Shown: positions 42,114 to 53,924 of the stretch, piece by piece
How the letters are laid out: every line of letters begins with the position of its first letter
How positions within the stretch are numbered: position 1 is the first letter of the stretch
Assembly: GCA_018873245.2 (NCBI GenBank)
Contig: JAEMBT020000001.1
Span: 6,724,220 to 6,788,219, forward strand
Reading direction: 5' to 3'
Source of the DNA: Archegozetes longisetosus
Lineage: Eukaryota > Arthropoda > Arachnida > Sarcoptiformes > Trhypochthoniidae
DNA length: 64,000 nt
Notes under the pieces: model-generated
The model's input: the letters and a program-made list of their open reading frames with translations, nothing else
The model's database searches: none
Told to the model about the DNA's origin: nothing
Position numbers and translations under genes: made by a program

Positions 42114-43351
42114 ATTTGAAAACAACTAGACGTAAAAGTTAATTAATAAAAACTTTTTATTATCGAAGCAATTTTGATTGACGAAGGTAAGAGTAAATTA
42201 ATTTCGATGTTTTATAGTTTGTTTTTCACTATAGAGAGGATATGACCAAAAAAACATATGAGGATATGATCACTTCATTTTTAGCTCATTCTACTCACTT
42301 AAAACCAAATATATACAAATGGCGAACTTTAATCACTATTAACGAAACAATAATTCGTCAGTTAAGTCACTAACAGCTAAAGAAAACTTACTTTACTTGT
42401 ACTTACACTAATTCAAGCAAAATTCAAATGATTGGGTTTTCCTGTTGCCTCAATACATTCCTGTTTTATTCCTGTCAATGTCATCAAAATGATTTCAAGG
42501 TATCGCATAACAAAACTTTCGAGTTATTACTGTTGCTATGTTACTATCGGTTAACAGCAAAAATGCTTAAACAAGTGGCGAAGCCAAGTTTCTCGTGTTA
42601 ATCGTATTCAATTGAATATATGCTTTTCGGATTAAAACTCATTATGTTACAGTCTTAAGTTTGAATTATGAGACATTTTTGCTTTAGTCTTTCGTGATTA
42701 TAAAAAATCAAGAAGCTTCATATTAAAATGTATACTACTTTTTTCGTCAAGTTAGTAAAGATTTGAGTTGAATACCTGCTCTCTCTTGGTCTCTGGTTCT
42801 GTCACTATGCTCAAATCTTATACTTACAAATACTTTTGACTTTAGATTAAACTATTAGATTAAAACTTAAGTTAATTCATGAAATATTTATTTATTAAGT
42901 TTTTATGTAAAATGTTTCAATACTTATTCAAATTTTGCAATTTTTTCGAAACACTCACTTAACAATTCATTTGCAAACTAATGATTGATATAAATTTGTC
43001 ACAGCTATATAAATAGATATCTAAACAATTAGAGTTGTTTGAATTGAATTATTTATTTAAACATATTGACTGCAAACGAATAAACTTATCTCAAATGCCT
43101 TGCGTAAAAAAGTTGATTTTTCAGAGTTTTTTCTGTAATTGTTTTGCTAACATTAAATCAACTATTAAACTAATTAGGAGAAAATTGATATTAATCTCAA
43201 GGATATATAGAAATTCTGACTTTCTAGTTAAATAATGATGAAAATATGATTGAATGTTAATTTTTACAAATACCAAGAAAATATTAAAGTAAATGTATCG
43301 TTGAAACATGCGATCACTTATTCTGGTATCAGAGAACTTCTGAAACTAGAA
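42114..43351. other. Upstream of SULT5, no feature seen
   Basis: AT-rich sequence with small Lys/Asn/Ile-rich ORFs of no recognised kind (43035-43309). A plus-strand 'tatataaatag' at about 43007 resembles the SULT TATA boxes, but no gene follows. Confidence 0.35.
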
Positions 43352-43840
43352 GAATATGTAAACTCCTTAACAGAAGTCCATGCTATCAGTAAATTATTGA
43401 TAACTTATCTCAACTTAGAAAACTTTGATAAGAGTTTCACCCATCACATAATGACCAAAATAAAGCAAATGCATATTAATAAAAGTTCATTGTGCATTTG
43501 CTACAAACAATTCAATTGCACACATTTTTTATGAAGTGGAATTTTCAACAATATTCAAAGAGTTAATGGTCAGCCACTTACCGCCGCAATTTCTTATACC
43601 ACGACCCAAGAAATAACATATTTCGCTCCCGTTCGGTGAGCGGCTGACCATTAACTCTTTGAATATTGTTGAAAAATTCCACTTCATAAAAATGTGTGCA
43701 ATTGAATTGTTTTGGTAGCAAATGCACACAATGAACTATTTAATTGCGTGACCATGGTGATGGCTCTTATCAAAGTTTTCTGCTGAGATAAGTTATCAAT
43801 AGTTTACTGATAGCATGGACTTTTGTTAAGGAGTGTACTT
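43352..43840. mobile_element. Fold-back element with about 220-bp arms
   Basis: The left arm (43352-43580, with 'gtccatgctatcagtaaa', 'gataacttatctcaac', 'gcaaatgca' and 'agagttaatggtcagcc') is repeated inverted at 43640-43835. The loop of about 60 bp is comparatively GC-rich. Ends and target duplication are not resolved. The ORF at 43250-43534 overlaps the arm and is not credible. Confidence 0.7.
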
Positions 43841-44540
43841 TGTTTATGCACGAGAATGGAACACTTGACACAAGTTACTATCAAAAAGTTGTGCACTTTT
43901 TATTTTAAATGTATATTTTACTGTATATTACTTTGATTAGTCAACTACAGGTACTTGCATTGAAAATGTTACTCAGATAAACGGTTGGAACATTATTCGA
44001 ATGTATTCAATGCATGTCACTATGAATCATATAAAACATATGCGTTTATTCATAAATTATTTGTAGGATGTTTAAAGATTAGTTCCTCTAAATTTGCCAT
44101 GTCAACACCTTTGAAGACTATTAACATTTGAACGCGTGATGAATCAATTATTGACATCATTTTTATGGATCATTCCATGAATTGTGTTTTTACTTAAAAC
44201 AGCTTATTAAGATAGAGTGTGGAAAAGACCGCGAAATGCTCTGATATCTCACACATGATTCGAAAATAGATACATATTTCCTTGCCTAGTTTTAATAAAG
44301 ATGAAGACAGCTCCCAATTATAAATCTTTGTTATACATAAGGTATATACATATATTTAAAAAGTATACAACTGTTGAATTTGATAGTGTACATAATTTTC
44401 AATTCATTACCTTATTAAAATTCATGTTAGCATCTGATTCCTCTCAATGTTTGATAAGATTATCAAAATACATTATTTTACTTCTTGATACTATATCAAA
44501 CTAGAACTTAAATATGAATCACAAATCGATCCACAAATAA
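43841..44540. other. Intergenic, no feature seen
   Basis: AT-rich. The small ORF at 44301 has no domain. Confidence 0.35.
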
Positions 44541-45225
44541 TTTTCCAGACCTGTTCAGTTAAACAATTTCCCAACATTTCTAATAATAAAATCGCCTCCA
44601 TGTTTTAGATGACTTTCCCAGTCGAAAACTATCCCATCTCTAACAAGAAATTCCTTATCCTTTAGCGAAGTCTACATTGACTCAACTGTAGAACTCTCTA
44701 AAATTTTATTTTAAATCAATTATTTTCTTATAGTTTAACTATAAACTCATCTTTAGGAAATGGTGCAATTTTGAGAACAACATCTCTTAAATTACTTTCA
44801 TGTGACCGCAAACCAAAAGACTAAAATTATCATCAAACCTATGCGACCAATAAGTGAGCAAATGTTCAAAATAGAAATCTGTTCACCGAACACAGAAATG
44901 AAAAAAGTCATGAAAATCACCATCATATTTAAGATATCTTTGCTTTGATGTGAAAATAGAGTAAAGCAAAAGTATTTTTGAACTTCTAAAAGCACATAAA
45001 TACACAGCTGACTTGTTATAAGCCATTAAACGAAGAGGTAAATTAGTTTCAATGGCTATCAGATTAAATGAAGTATTGATACAATCCCCTCCTTTCATTT
45101 CAATAAACGAACTTGATGTAGATTGCTTGATATCCTTCTGGGGTATCCTATTATTCACTATAAGACACATGATCTTTTCGAATTCAGCATTTCGGATAGG
45201 TGACCAAAAACTTATCAATGTTTTA
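44541..45225 (-). pseudogene. Sulfotransferase pseudogene (minus strand)
   Basis: On the minus strand, fragments align with SULT proteins in order: 'IMCLIVNNRIPQKD', 'SSSFIEMKGGDCINTSFN', 'NLPLRLMAYNKSAVYLCAFR', 'KYDGDFHDFF', 'HLLTYWSHRFDDNF' and a decayed 'GDWESHL' near 44600. The PAPS loop is missing and the catalytic His of 'KTH' is replaced ('ETNLPLRL'). Several frame shifts and stops are present. It is most similar to the SULT2/SULT5 type. Confidence 0.85.
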
Positions 45226-46014
45226 TAATTATGTTTTATGACTTATAATTAGGGATCGGAATACTTAGCGTTATTGGAATTGTTAATTTTTAAATCATAC
45301 AAACAAATAAGAGGTCAATGCACATATTCCGAACGTTACTTGTAATTTAGAGCAGGACTTCTCAAACTTTTTCCATTTGTGGAATACAAATTTCCAATGG
45401 AAAAATTAATTATTAAATTTGAATTCTTAATTATTAATCAGGTTCATATTAATTTGAAATATAATTTTTGAAAAATTTTTCTAGAGGAGATCCAAATACA
45501 CGACATTGAATTAGATTTAGAGTTCGTATTGAAATTAATTAGAAAATAATTTTTAGTAAGTTTAGTAAAATTAGTATGATAATATAAAAATTGAGGTTAG
45601 TCGAAAATGTATTTATAATTTGGCTTATGATTATTCCGACAAAGTATTTTCTGCTAATATGGCCTCAACTTATTAGTTACGTAAATAGTACATACTAATT
45701 AGTGAAGGACAAAATCTCAACTGAGCTTCAGGCTCGAGCTGATGAACCCGACTTGAAGCTCAAGCTCGAAACTCGTATAATCGAGCTTCTTACTAAAATG
45801 TGATTACTTATCAGATGAATGAATAAGTATGAAGTTCCACTAAAATTTTTAAGTTTCAAATTGTAAATAAAATGACAGATTTCTCTACGTATCTATGAAT
45901 CATTCAACTATTACATTCCTAATATTTACTTACAGTACAAATACATAATAGTTATTAGATTCAACGATTTCTTAGTTAAAAATGTTGATACGATTCAATT
46001 CTAAACAAATACTA
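45226..46014. other. Intergenic with a possible hAT end fragment
   Basis: At about 45351 'gcaggacttctcaaacttt' resembles the common 'cagtg.ttctcaaacttttt' start of many hAT elements, but no partner end is seen. At 45730-45790 there are several 'gctcgagctt' words. No gene. Confidence 0.35.
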
Positions 46015-47591
46015 CAGTTCAATTCAATTGGTTAAATCCACCCTAATTTTTTTTAATAAAACCGGAACGGCTCAAGTTATGAACTTGAAATTTGATGTAC
46101 TTATTAAACAGATATAAAGAAACTTTTGGGTAAGTTTTGTATCAGATCCGTGGCATTGTTCGTTAAGCGTGTGAGAATTAGTAAAAAACACCGTTTCATT
46201 TGGTTAAAGCCACTATAATTATGACAGTCTAGTACAGCGCGTGCATATCTTAATTCAATCGTAATGTTATTTTACGATACATGTGGGCTCGCGCTTTGCT
46301 CACAATCCGCGTTCGATTTTATTCGTGTTCTAAAAAATATGGGTAAAGGAAAAGTCTTAAATGATTATGAATAAGGCCAAATCGATGCCTTTCATAAAAG
46401 TGGTTACTCAAATAGAGAGATAGCTAAACTGATTCATCGTTCGAAAACTGTAGTTGATAATTACATCAAAGATCCTGTAGGTTATTGTAATAATTTCAGT
46501 GGTGGGCGGCCCAGAGCTACTACTGATAAAGAGCGCCGCAAGTTTTTGAGGGATATTAAGAATAATAAGATGACAATAAATGAAGCCAGAGGTGCTAATC
46601 AGATAAAAGCTTCTCATACAACAATGTGGAGAGTCTGTCATGAGTCAAAAACTACTCAATTCTTGAAAGTGAAGAACAGACCAGCACTTAAACAATCACA
46701 TATTGATAAACGCTTACAATGGGCTAAGAATAAGATGAGTTGGACCACTGAATGGAATGATATAATATTCACAGATGAAAAAAGTTCAATTTAGATGGTC
46801 CTGATGGCTATAAGTATTACTGGCATGACTTGCGTCGCGAACCAGAATGGTTTTCAAAGAGAGTTTCAGGTGGCGGCTCTCTGATGGTTTGGGGTGCTAT
46901 TGGATCGGTCGGCAAGTCTGAAATTATCTTCATTGATAGCACAATGAACGCAAAATCTTATAAAGACTTATTGAATAAGTATTTTTTACCATTTGCTGAA
47001 CGTATCGGTGGAAACGATTGGATTCTACAACAGGATAACTCATATGTTCATAGATCTGGCTTAATAAAGCAATGGTTTGCACTCAATAAAGTTGACATTA
47101 TTGATTGGCCTTCCCTTTCTCCTGATTTAAATGTTATAGAAAACATTTGGGGCATATTGGTTAGACGTGTTTATGGTAATGGCAGGCAATACAATGACAA
47201 AAACGAGCTTAAAAAGACTATAGTTGAAGAATAGGAAAGTATACCACAAATTGTGCTCAAAAATGTCATTAATTCAATGCCAAACCGTGTTTTTGAATTG
47301 ATCACTAAAACTGGCCGAAAAATAAGTTACTAATGTAATTATAATTCATTTTGATTTTTTGTTATTTGTCATTTATTCTATCTATTATTAAAGTGACTTT
47401 AACCAAATGGAACGGTGTTTTTTACTAATTCGCACACGCTTAACGAACAATGCTACGGATCTGATACAAAACTTACCCAAAAGTTTCTTTATATCTGTTT
47501 AATAAATATATAAAATTTCAAGTTTATTACTTGAGCCGTTCAGGTTTTATTGAACAAAATTAGGGTGGCTTTAACCAATTGAACTGGGCTG
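46015..47591 (+). mobile_element. Tc1-like transposon, DD34E, long inverted repeats
   Basis: Inverted repeats of about 210 bp begin 'cagttcaattcaattggtta' on the left and end with the complement on the right, with TA at 46013-46014 and 47592-47593. The arms share 'cgttaagcgtgtgagaatta' and 'tggttaaag'. Total length is 1577 bp, a normal size for Tc1 elements. It carries one transposase gene with disabling changes. Confidence 0.9.
46339..47331 (+). pseudogene. Tc1/Tc3-like transposase with stops and a frameshift
   Basis: The ATG at 46339 gives 'MGKGKVLNDYE', then a TAA near 46372, then 'GQIDAFHKSGYSNREIAKLI' (helix-turn-helix) and 'GGRPRATTDKERR' (GRPR-like motif). The catalytic core has 'FTDEK' (Asp, near 46777), followed by a frameshift near 46784, 'GPDGYKYYWHDLRR', 'SLMVWGAI', 'ILQQDNSYVH' (second Asp) and 'SLSPDLNVIENIWG' (Glu). 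Exactly 34 residues separate the last two acids, so DD34E. A TAG at 47232 precedes the last 33 codons, which end 'KTGRKISY'. Three lesions mean it is inactive. Confidence 0.9.
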
Positions 47592-47604
47592 TATATCTTA
47601 CAAG

Positions 47605-48507
47605 GAGAGTAGGGAACTCGATTTTAATGAAATTTATGAAATTAACATTGTATGATTAGAAATTATATGGCATTCATTTCTGCTTAAAGTGGTCTTTATG
47701 ACGATGGGATCCTTCAAAATGTTAGGAGTCATACATAAACAAATGAGTAAGAGCGGAATATACGGGAATGTTCTTGTTTCTCATGACCCTTAAGGACCAC
47801 ACCCTAAAGTGTGATATTATTAGAAACCGCTAAGTAATCTAAGTTGAATGAGACCACACTTAGGATCCTAGTACCTATAGAGACAAAGTTGGACTAAGTC
47901 TTCAGGTACTTGCTGTAGGCCCACCAATTTTATATTCAGGTCCACGTCCTGATAATTTCTATATCCTACATGTGACCATAGATATAAACCTTGGAGCACT
48001 TTACTAGGGAGGATAAATTAGGTTTATCATAATAAGCTTCTGCGAAGTTTGGGACCGAGAAATGTTTACTTATCAGATATAGTATTCCTACTTTAGTACC
48101 TTAAGGTTCGGATCTAAAGTCATAAATGTGGTATCATGACCGGGCTGTAGAGTACTACCTGAATATAAAATTGGTGGGCCTACAGCAAGTACCTAAAGAC
48201 TTAGGTCCAGCTTTGCCTCTCTAGGCCCTAGGACCCTAAGTGTGGTCTCATTCAACTTAGATTACTTAGCGGTTTCTAATAATATCACACTTTAGGGTGT
48301 GGTCCTTAAGGGTCATAAGAAACAAGAACATTCCCGTATATTCCGCTCTTACCCATTTGTTTATTATGACTCCTAACATTTTGAAGGATCCCATCATCAT
48401 AAAGACCACTTTAAGCAGAAATGAATGCCTTATAATTTCTAAGCATACAATGCTAATTTTATAAAAGAAATTTCATTAAAATCAAGACTTATACAGTTCT
48501 CTACTCT
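47605..48507. mobile_element. Fold-back MITE with about 350-bp arms
   Basis: The left arm 47605-47950 and right arm 48160-48507 are inverted copies with scattered differences. Landmarks are 'gagtagggaact' at the end, 'cccttaaggaccacaccc', 'tattagaaaccgctaagtaa' and 'taggcccaccaattttatat'. The loop is about 210 bp. It follows the Tc1 element by 12 bp. No coding capacity. Confidence 0.75.
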
Positions 48508-49543
48508 TTTTTTAGGAAAAATTTTTAATTGTAGTGATCTTTAGTTTCTAAAAACCTACTTAAATACTAACTCATTTGTTTGTTTGAAAACTATTATTTC
48601 AGAAGCTTTTATAATTGGTTTTAATTGATTAGAATATTGATACATTGTTACGTACTTTGGATCGCCATTACGAAGAATAAGTGAACCATATCTTCAAGTC
48701 TGGGCGTCGCAATTAGTCAAAATATTTATTAAAAGAATGTCTTGAAAAGCGATTGTTATCATTCCTAAGGAAAATCATTCGGACAATAATTATATTTTTG
48801 ACTGGACAAGGCATCAGCATATTATGCCGGATTAGTTACTGCATTTTTAGAACCAAAGTTAGATTTGTACCGAAATATATCAATCCAACAATGTGTCGCA
48901 ATATCGTTCGATTGAAGACTTTTTGGTAACTTGTATTGAATGATTTATAGGAATGGTTAAAAATATGATAATACAAAGTAAATTGAAAGATACATCAGGT
49001 TTTGTCTTAAAAGTGGACGTGAATATTGTCCAAAAGAATATTTTGACAATCAAAAGATTAGATGTACCGAATTGGAACCATTATCAGTGACACATTAAGA
49101 CAAATTGACTTCTTATATGAAAAGTTTGTTTCCAAAAAGGTTTAAGTGTCTATATCATAAAGTCCCGTAAAGATCACAGTGGGCGCTCAAAGCGACCGAT
49201 CTTATAATATAGGCACTTAAGCCCTTTTGGAAATAAGCTCTCCATATAATGTATTTTCAATGTACAAAATTTCATATTTTCGGCAAAATGTATCATAATT
49301 AAAAATAAGTTAAACTATCGTCCAGATTCTATTTCTCATATCGCTATTAATTATCACCAATGAATACTTGTGGCTAAAAACCATCAAAAATAAAATAATT
49401 GAACAGATTTTACAACTACTGAAGTCATGAAAGAAATATCGAGTGTTATGGTATTTTAGAGATAGGTTTGTTATTAGGTAGTAAGTAATATTAACTATGA
49501 AGCTGTGGCATAGATGTGAAGCTTTTAATATCTATTAATGAAT
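48508..49543. other. Intergenic with a small hairpin MITE
   Basis: No gene is seen. A 139-bp hairpin at 49112-49250 has arms 'tttccaaaaaggtttaagtg' and 'cacttaagcccttttggaaa' around a more GC-rich loop. Confidence 0.45.
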
Positions 49544-50197
49544 GCCCCGATAATAAAAAAGCCTATCTCTTAAAGCGTTGAAACGAGTAAAACGCACTTA
49601 AAGTTGCGTTTCAAAAATGTTTACAAAAATCAAACTCATTGAAACTTAAATATGAAATTTATTATTTGTAACGTGTAATTAAACATATTCTATGTCAGAT
49701 TCATCAGAATAATCTGATTCTTTAGAATTACAATTAAATTGAGATAAAAAGTCAATATAAAATTTTCTATTTTTTACATCTAAATAGTCTAATATTTAAT
49801 TAGAATAAAAGGAGTTCTCTTATTTGGCGAGCCATTAGATAAATGAATCAATTTATTATTGATTGAATTAAACATTTAAAATCCTAATAAAACACTTGAT
49901 TAATGCTTTATTGATATAAATAAAAACTAATGCTTTGATGTTATGTAGTGATCATCAATATTGTACTGTTCATAATGAACATAACACAATTTGATTGCGC
50001 ATTCTCTTAAAGTTAGATTTGATTAGCATTCAATTCTATTGTGATCAAGAGTTTTTTAAACATGATTATTTATAAATTTTTTCCATTGAAACATATATTG
50101 AATTTTATTATATGAATAAAGTATGGTGTGAGCTCAATGTTTAAAACAAAATCCGAAAAAGAGGTTAACTCGAGATAGGCTTTTTTATTATCGGGGC
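49544..50197. mobile_element. MITE with perfect 26-bp inverted repeats
   Basis: 'gccccgataataaaaaagcc' plus 'tatctc' on the left is exactly mirrored on the right. Total length is 654 bp. On the minus strand near 49680-49735 a short frame ends 'ESDYSDESDIEYV' and a stop, an acidic tail that may be the last piece of a lost transposase. I could not define a target duplication. Confidence 0.72.
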
Positions 50198-50442
50198 GTT
50201 CAAATAAGATTACAGAAATGAATAGAGTAAATGCCTAGTGAAGCTACCAATAACTTATTTTGTTTAAAGAAAAATATAAATTAGTTAAGAAATTTATCTT
50301 TTAATCATGATTTAAGTCAAAACTTTTCTCTCTAGAGAATTTTACACAAGTTACTCAATCTTTGCATTTTGTCAAAATATTTCATAAATAAAACAAATTA
50401 GGAAATTGTTTAAATTTTTGACTGTTGAAATTGTGTGAAATA

Positions 50443-51846
50443 TTAGGTGATTTCATAATGGACTTCAAACTTTTTTCAATATTATTTTTCAAATATTTCC
50501 GAAATGATACAAGATATCAAAGTATGTTTTATACTAATCTTCGACATATTTGCCACGTGCAAGGGTGATAGCTCTCCAGCGGTCAGGTAGCATCGTGATA
50601 CCCAAAGATTCGTGTTTTTCGTTAATGTCCCGAATTACAGCTGCGTAATCCCTTTTGAGCTCATCTTGACTCTGGAACTGCTTCCCCTTGTTTGGTACTT
50701 TTATATGATGGATAGCGTCCATGTCCGGCGGTGACATATCAGGGCTATATAGTGGGTGCTCCAATTATTCCCAACGTTTTTCTTGCAGAAACTCACTAAT
50801 AATGCGATGTTTATGGGGTCTGACATTGTCATGTAATATGATGGGACGTCCAAATTTTTTTCGATTAACTTCGGGAAGCACACGACGTTCGAGGAAGTTA
50901 AGATAGGTGATACTGTCAACAGTACTTCCTTCAGGTAAAATCTCGTATGTGAAGAACTGCTTCTTCCAAAGTGCCAAAATCATAATGCGCTTCCATTGTT
51001 GAGATTCCTCCTTTAATATCTTGGGTCTACGACAAATAGGAAAAAAATGCGGTGAAAAAAATTTTTCAGAAAAATTTTTTTCATTTCCGCATAACTACAG
51101 TTTTTGTCCGGGCAATAGCCATTCACTAGCGGCTCTAGACTCTTGTGGGTCATATGATTTAATCCATGTCTCATCGATGGCGATTATCTTATTCAGAAAA
51201 TCACGTTCCCTTTGATAACGTGCAAGATGTTTACCTGCTATATTCATTCTTGCTTGCTGTTGTCTCTCGGTCAATTCGTGAGGGACCCACATGGACTTTA
51301 TTTTTCTGGCTCAGATTTCTTTGAGAAGTCTCCATAAGCTTGTATGAGACAATTGAGTTTCATATAAGAGATCTTCCGTACGCATTCCCTCGCTCTCCAA
51401 TATCAGCTGCCTAACCATTTCTTTACTTTCTTCTGTAACCACATCTCGTGGTCTTCCGGGTCCAGATAGATTTTCTATATCTGTGCGCTTTCCGTCTTTA
51501 AAATCATTATACCAGGTGTATACTTGCCTTTCACTTAAATGGCCTTGAGGAGCAGCAGTTGCCAGTTGTGTCGCAACAACTCTTGGAGCTGTGCCCAGTA
51601 ATACACTTAACTTTATAAATGATCGCTGGTCCTTTGCAGTGACACTTTCCCGAAGTTGGTCTAAAAATGGGGCCTCGATACTTTTTAATGCCAATACGGC
51701 AGGAATCAAAACAATTAGTTGAAGGGCCATCATTTAATAGTACACTAACTAGTGATGAGTTTGAAGTATTAACTTATTGACTAAAGTTAATAATAACGTA
51801 ATTTTATCTTATCAAAAAGTTTGAAGTCCATTATGAAATCACCTAA
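50443..51846 (-). mobile_element. mariner element
   Basis: Terminal inverted repeats of 33 bp are perfect ('ttaggtgatttcataatgga' at the start), with TA on both sides (50441-50442 and 51847-51848). Length is 1404 bp, normal for mariner. The transposase on the minus strand keeps one reading frame for about 400 codons, interrupted only by stops. Confidence 0.92.
50534..51733 (-). pseudogene. mariner transposase with in-frame stops
   Basis: The frame from 51733 carries a helix-turn-helix ('LSERQVYTWYNDFKDGKR', 'GPGRPRDVV'), then 'WVPHELTERQQQARMNIA', the mariner linker motif, then 'IAIDETWIKSYDPQ' (first Asp), 'PIILHDNVRPH' (second Asp) and 'HPLYSPDMSPPDMDAI' (third Asp). With 34 residues between the last two, this is the DD34D class. 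Stops lie at about 51310 (TGA), 51094 (TAG), near 50766 (TAA) and possibly one more. All fragments are in the same frame with no indel, so decay was by base substitution. Confidence 0.9.
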
Positions 51847-51848
51847 TA

Positions 51849-52504
51849 TATTAATTGAGATTATTTTAACTCACTTACGTAGAATACTTAAGCTTTAAGT
51901 ATAATTCCAAGAATTTTTCAGGAGCGATGACTATTGGATTAGTCATAATCATAATCGATTTTTGCCTGAAATTTAGTCCGAACTGTTAGAGGTCAAAATA
52001 ATGTTGAAAAAAGCAAATTTTGATGGATCGTCAAGTGAAATTTTTATTTAATTATTGAGATTACATGCTAAATGAACAATAAAGTGGTCTTGATATCTCA
52101 TAAAAGATCAACTTTATTACACTATTATTTTCTCAAAATATCAAAGAAAGCACTAGAACGAAAATTTTTATACAAACTGTGAGCGCTTGAGAAAAGCTTT
52201 ATATTGCTTTAATACTCTGCTTACTCAAAGGTAGATTTCTATTCTAAGAGATTTAAGCTAATCAAAGACTGAGCCTAATTCAGTGAAGTAACAATAACAG
52301 ACCTATGTATTTGTACGGTATAATCTCAAGTTTTGTCAATTTAACATTGATAAAGGAATTTTTTAGGGTATTTTATTCAAGTATTTCGAAATCGTTCACT
52401 TTATGACGCAACTAGAGGGTTGGAGAGTATTAGTACGAATTTCTAGAAAGGGCAGACTTTAATTTATAAGTGAATATATATAATAGATTAGATAGTTTCA
52501 AACG
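51849..52504. other. Intergenic, no feature seen
   Basis: AT-rich DNA with no ORF of interest. Confidence 0.35.
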
Positions 52505-53189
52505 AAATGACAAAGGACTATGGTTGCATAAAAAGAATATGCTCAAATCGAATAATAAACATAATTAATATGTAGTACTCCTCATCCCCCACCAACCATA
52601 TGCAAGAAAAAGTCCAAAAGTGACAGGAGGAGGAGTTGAATTTTTCCCAAAAAGTTATATTGAAGGGTCTATGGGCCAAAAATGAATTTCAAAAAGTAAT
52701 TTAATCCGCTTGCTCGCCTCCAAACTTAATGTAATTTTCAAGTATTATAGGCATTAGTGAGAAGATATTTCTCACAAAGTATCAAAGTGGTGCAAGAGTA
52801 GCTAGGGGGTGTTTCGAGTGGTCAAAAAATTAACCATTACAAATTTCTTATTTTGTCAGTACCATCTACCGAAACATGATAAAATAATTAGGCTTGCCAC
52901 TAATTGCGTTATATGGTTGTAAACAGCCCTTATTTATGAACGACTTCAAAATGATCTGTGAGTTTATAGCTGTATGTAAAATTAGTTTAATCAAAATGGA
53001 GACGTAATTTATGTTAGATCCATGGGACCTAAAACATTAGAGTTAAAAAATAAGTATTATATTCAATTTTTAATTCAATTCAGATGAATAAAATCGGTTG
53101 GTTTAACAGAGTTGGAAATGGAAGGTATAACATCGTTACACTCCTTTTTGTATTATTCTAAGTTGGGTTAATAACTGGGAGTCTACCAT

Positions 53190-53301
53190 TTGACCTATTG
53201 GCAATTTGACCTACCAACCGTTTTGTTAGGTTAGTTTGGGTTAGGTTAGGTAGTTTAGGTTAGGTTAGATTAGGTAAAATGATTGGTAGGTCAAATGGTC
53301 C
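53190..53301. repeat. Short inverted repeat around TTAGG-like words
   Basis: 'ccatttgacctaytggca' and 'attggtaggtcaaatgg' face each other around degenerate 'ttaggttaggtta' copies. TTAGG is the arthropod telomere motif, but here it is irregular, short and inside a fold-back loop. Confidence 0.5.
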
Positions 53302-53924
53302 GGATCCTAATAACTATATGCAACTACAAACTTGTTTATTAACCTTAATATGATGTCATTAATTCCATATATAAGTGCCGCTGACAAAATAAGAAATTTG
53401 TAATGGTAAATTTTTTAATCTCTCGAAGGACCCTCTAGACTTGAAAACTAAATTAAGTTTGTAGGTGGGCAAAGAAGTTAAATTACTCTTTGAAATTCAT
53501 TTTTGGCTCATAGACCCTTCAATAAAATTTTTCGGAAAAAATTCAACTCCTCCCGTCACAATTGGGCTTTTTCCTGTATGTGGTTGGTGAGGAATGAGTA
53601 GTGCTGAGCAGGCCCAGGTCCTGGAGGTCTTTTTGAAAGACCTGAACATGGACCTGGACCTATGTTTGAAGACCTAGACCTGGACCTCTCATAGGACCTC
53701 TTTTAAAGACCTGAACCCGGACCTGAACCTCAACTTTATTTTGTTTATTTGAATAAAAAGTATCATATTGTAGAACAACAGTTTCTATGAGTTATTTTGC
53801 TGATATAATGTAATAAATGAAATCATTTTCTGTTGCGTTTATTGAATGCTAACTCAATTCAGATTTTAATTCGAATATCAATTAAAATGAGTCCGGCTTT
53901 TATAATACTAGACCCACGAGGGTA

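Noticed and set aside
43035..43534. Small ORFs on both strands near 43.0-43.5 kb.
   Set aside because: Low-complexity Lys/Asn/Ile-rich products overlapping a fold-back arm, with no domain.
53225..53280. TTAGG-like words as an interstitial telomere.
   Set aside because: Only a few irregular copies inside a short inverted repeat. More likely incidental to the element.
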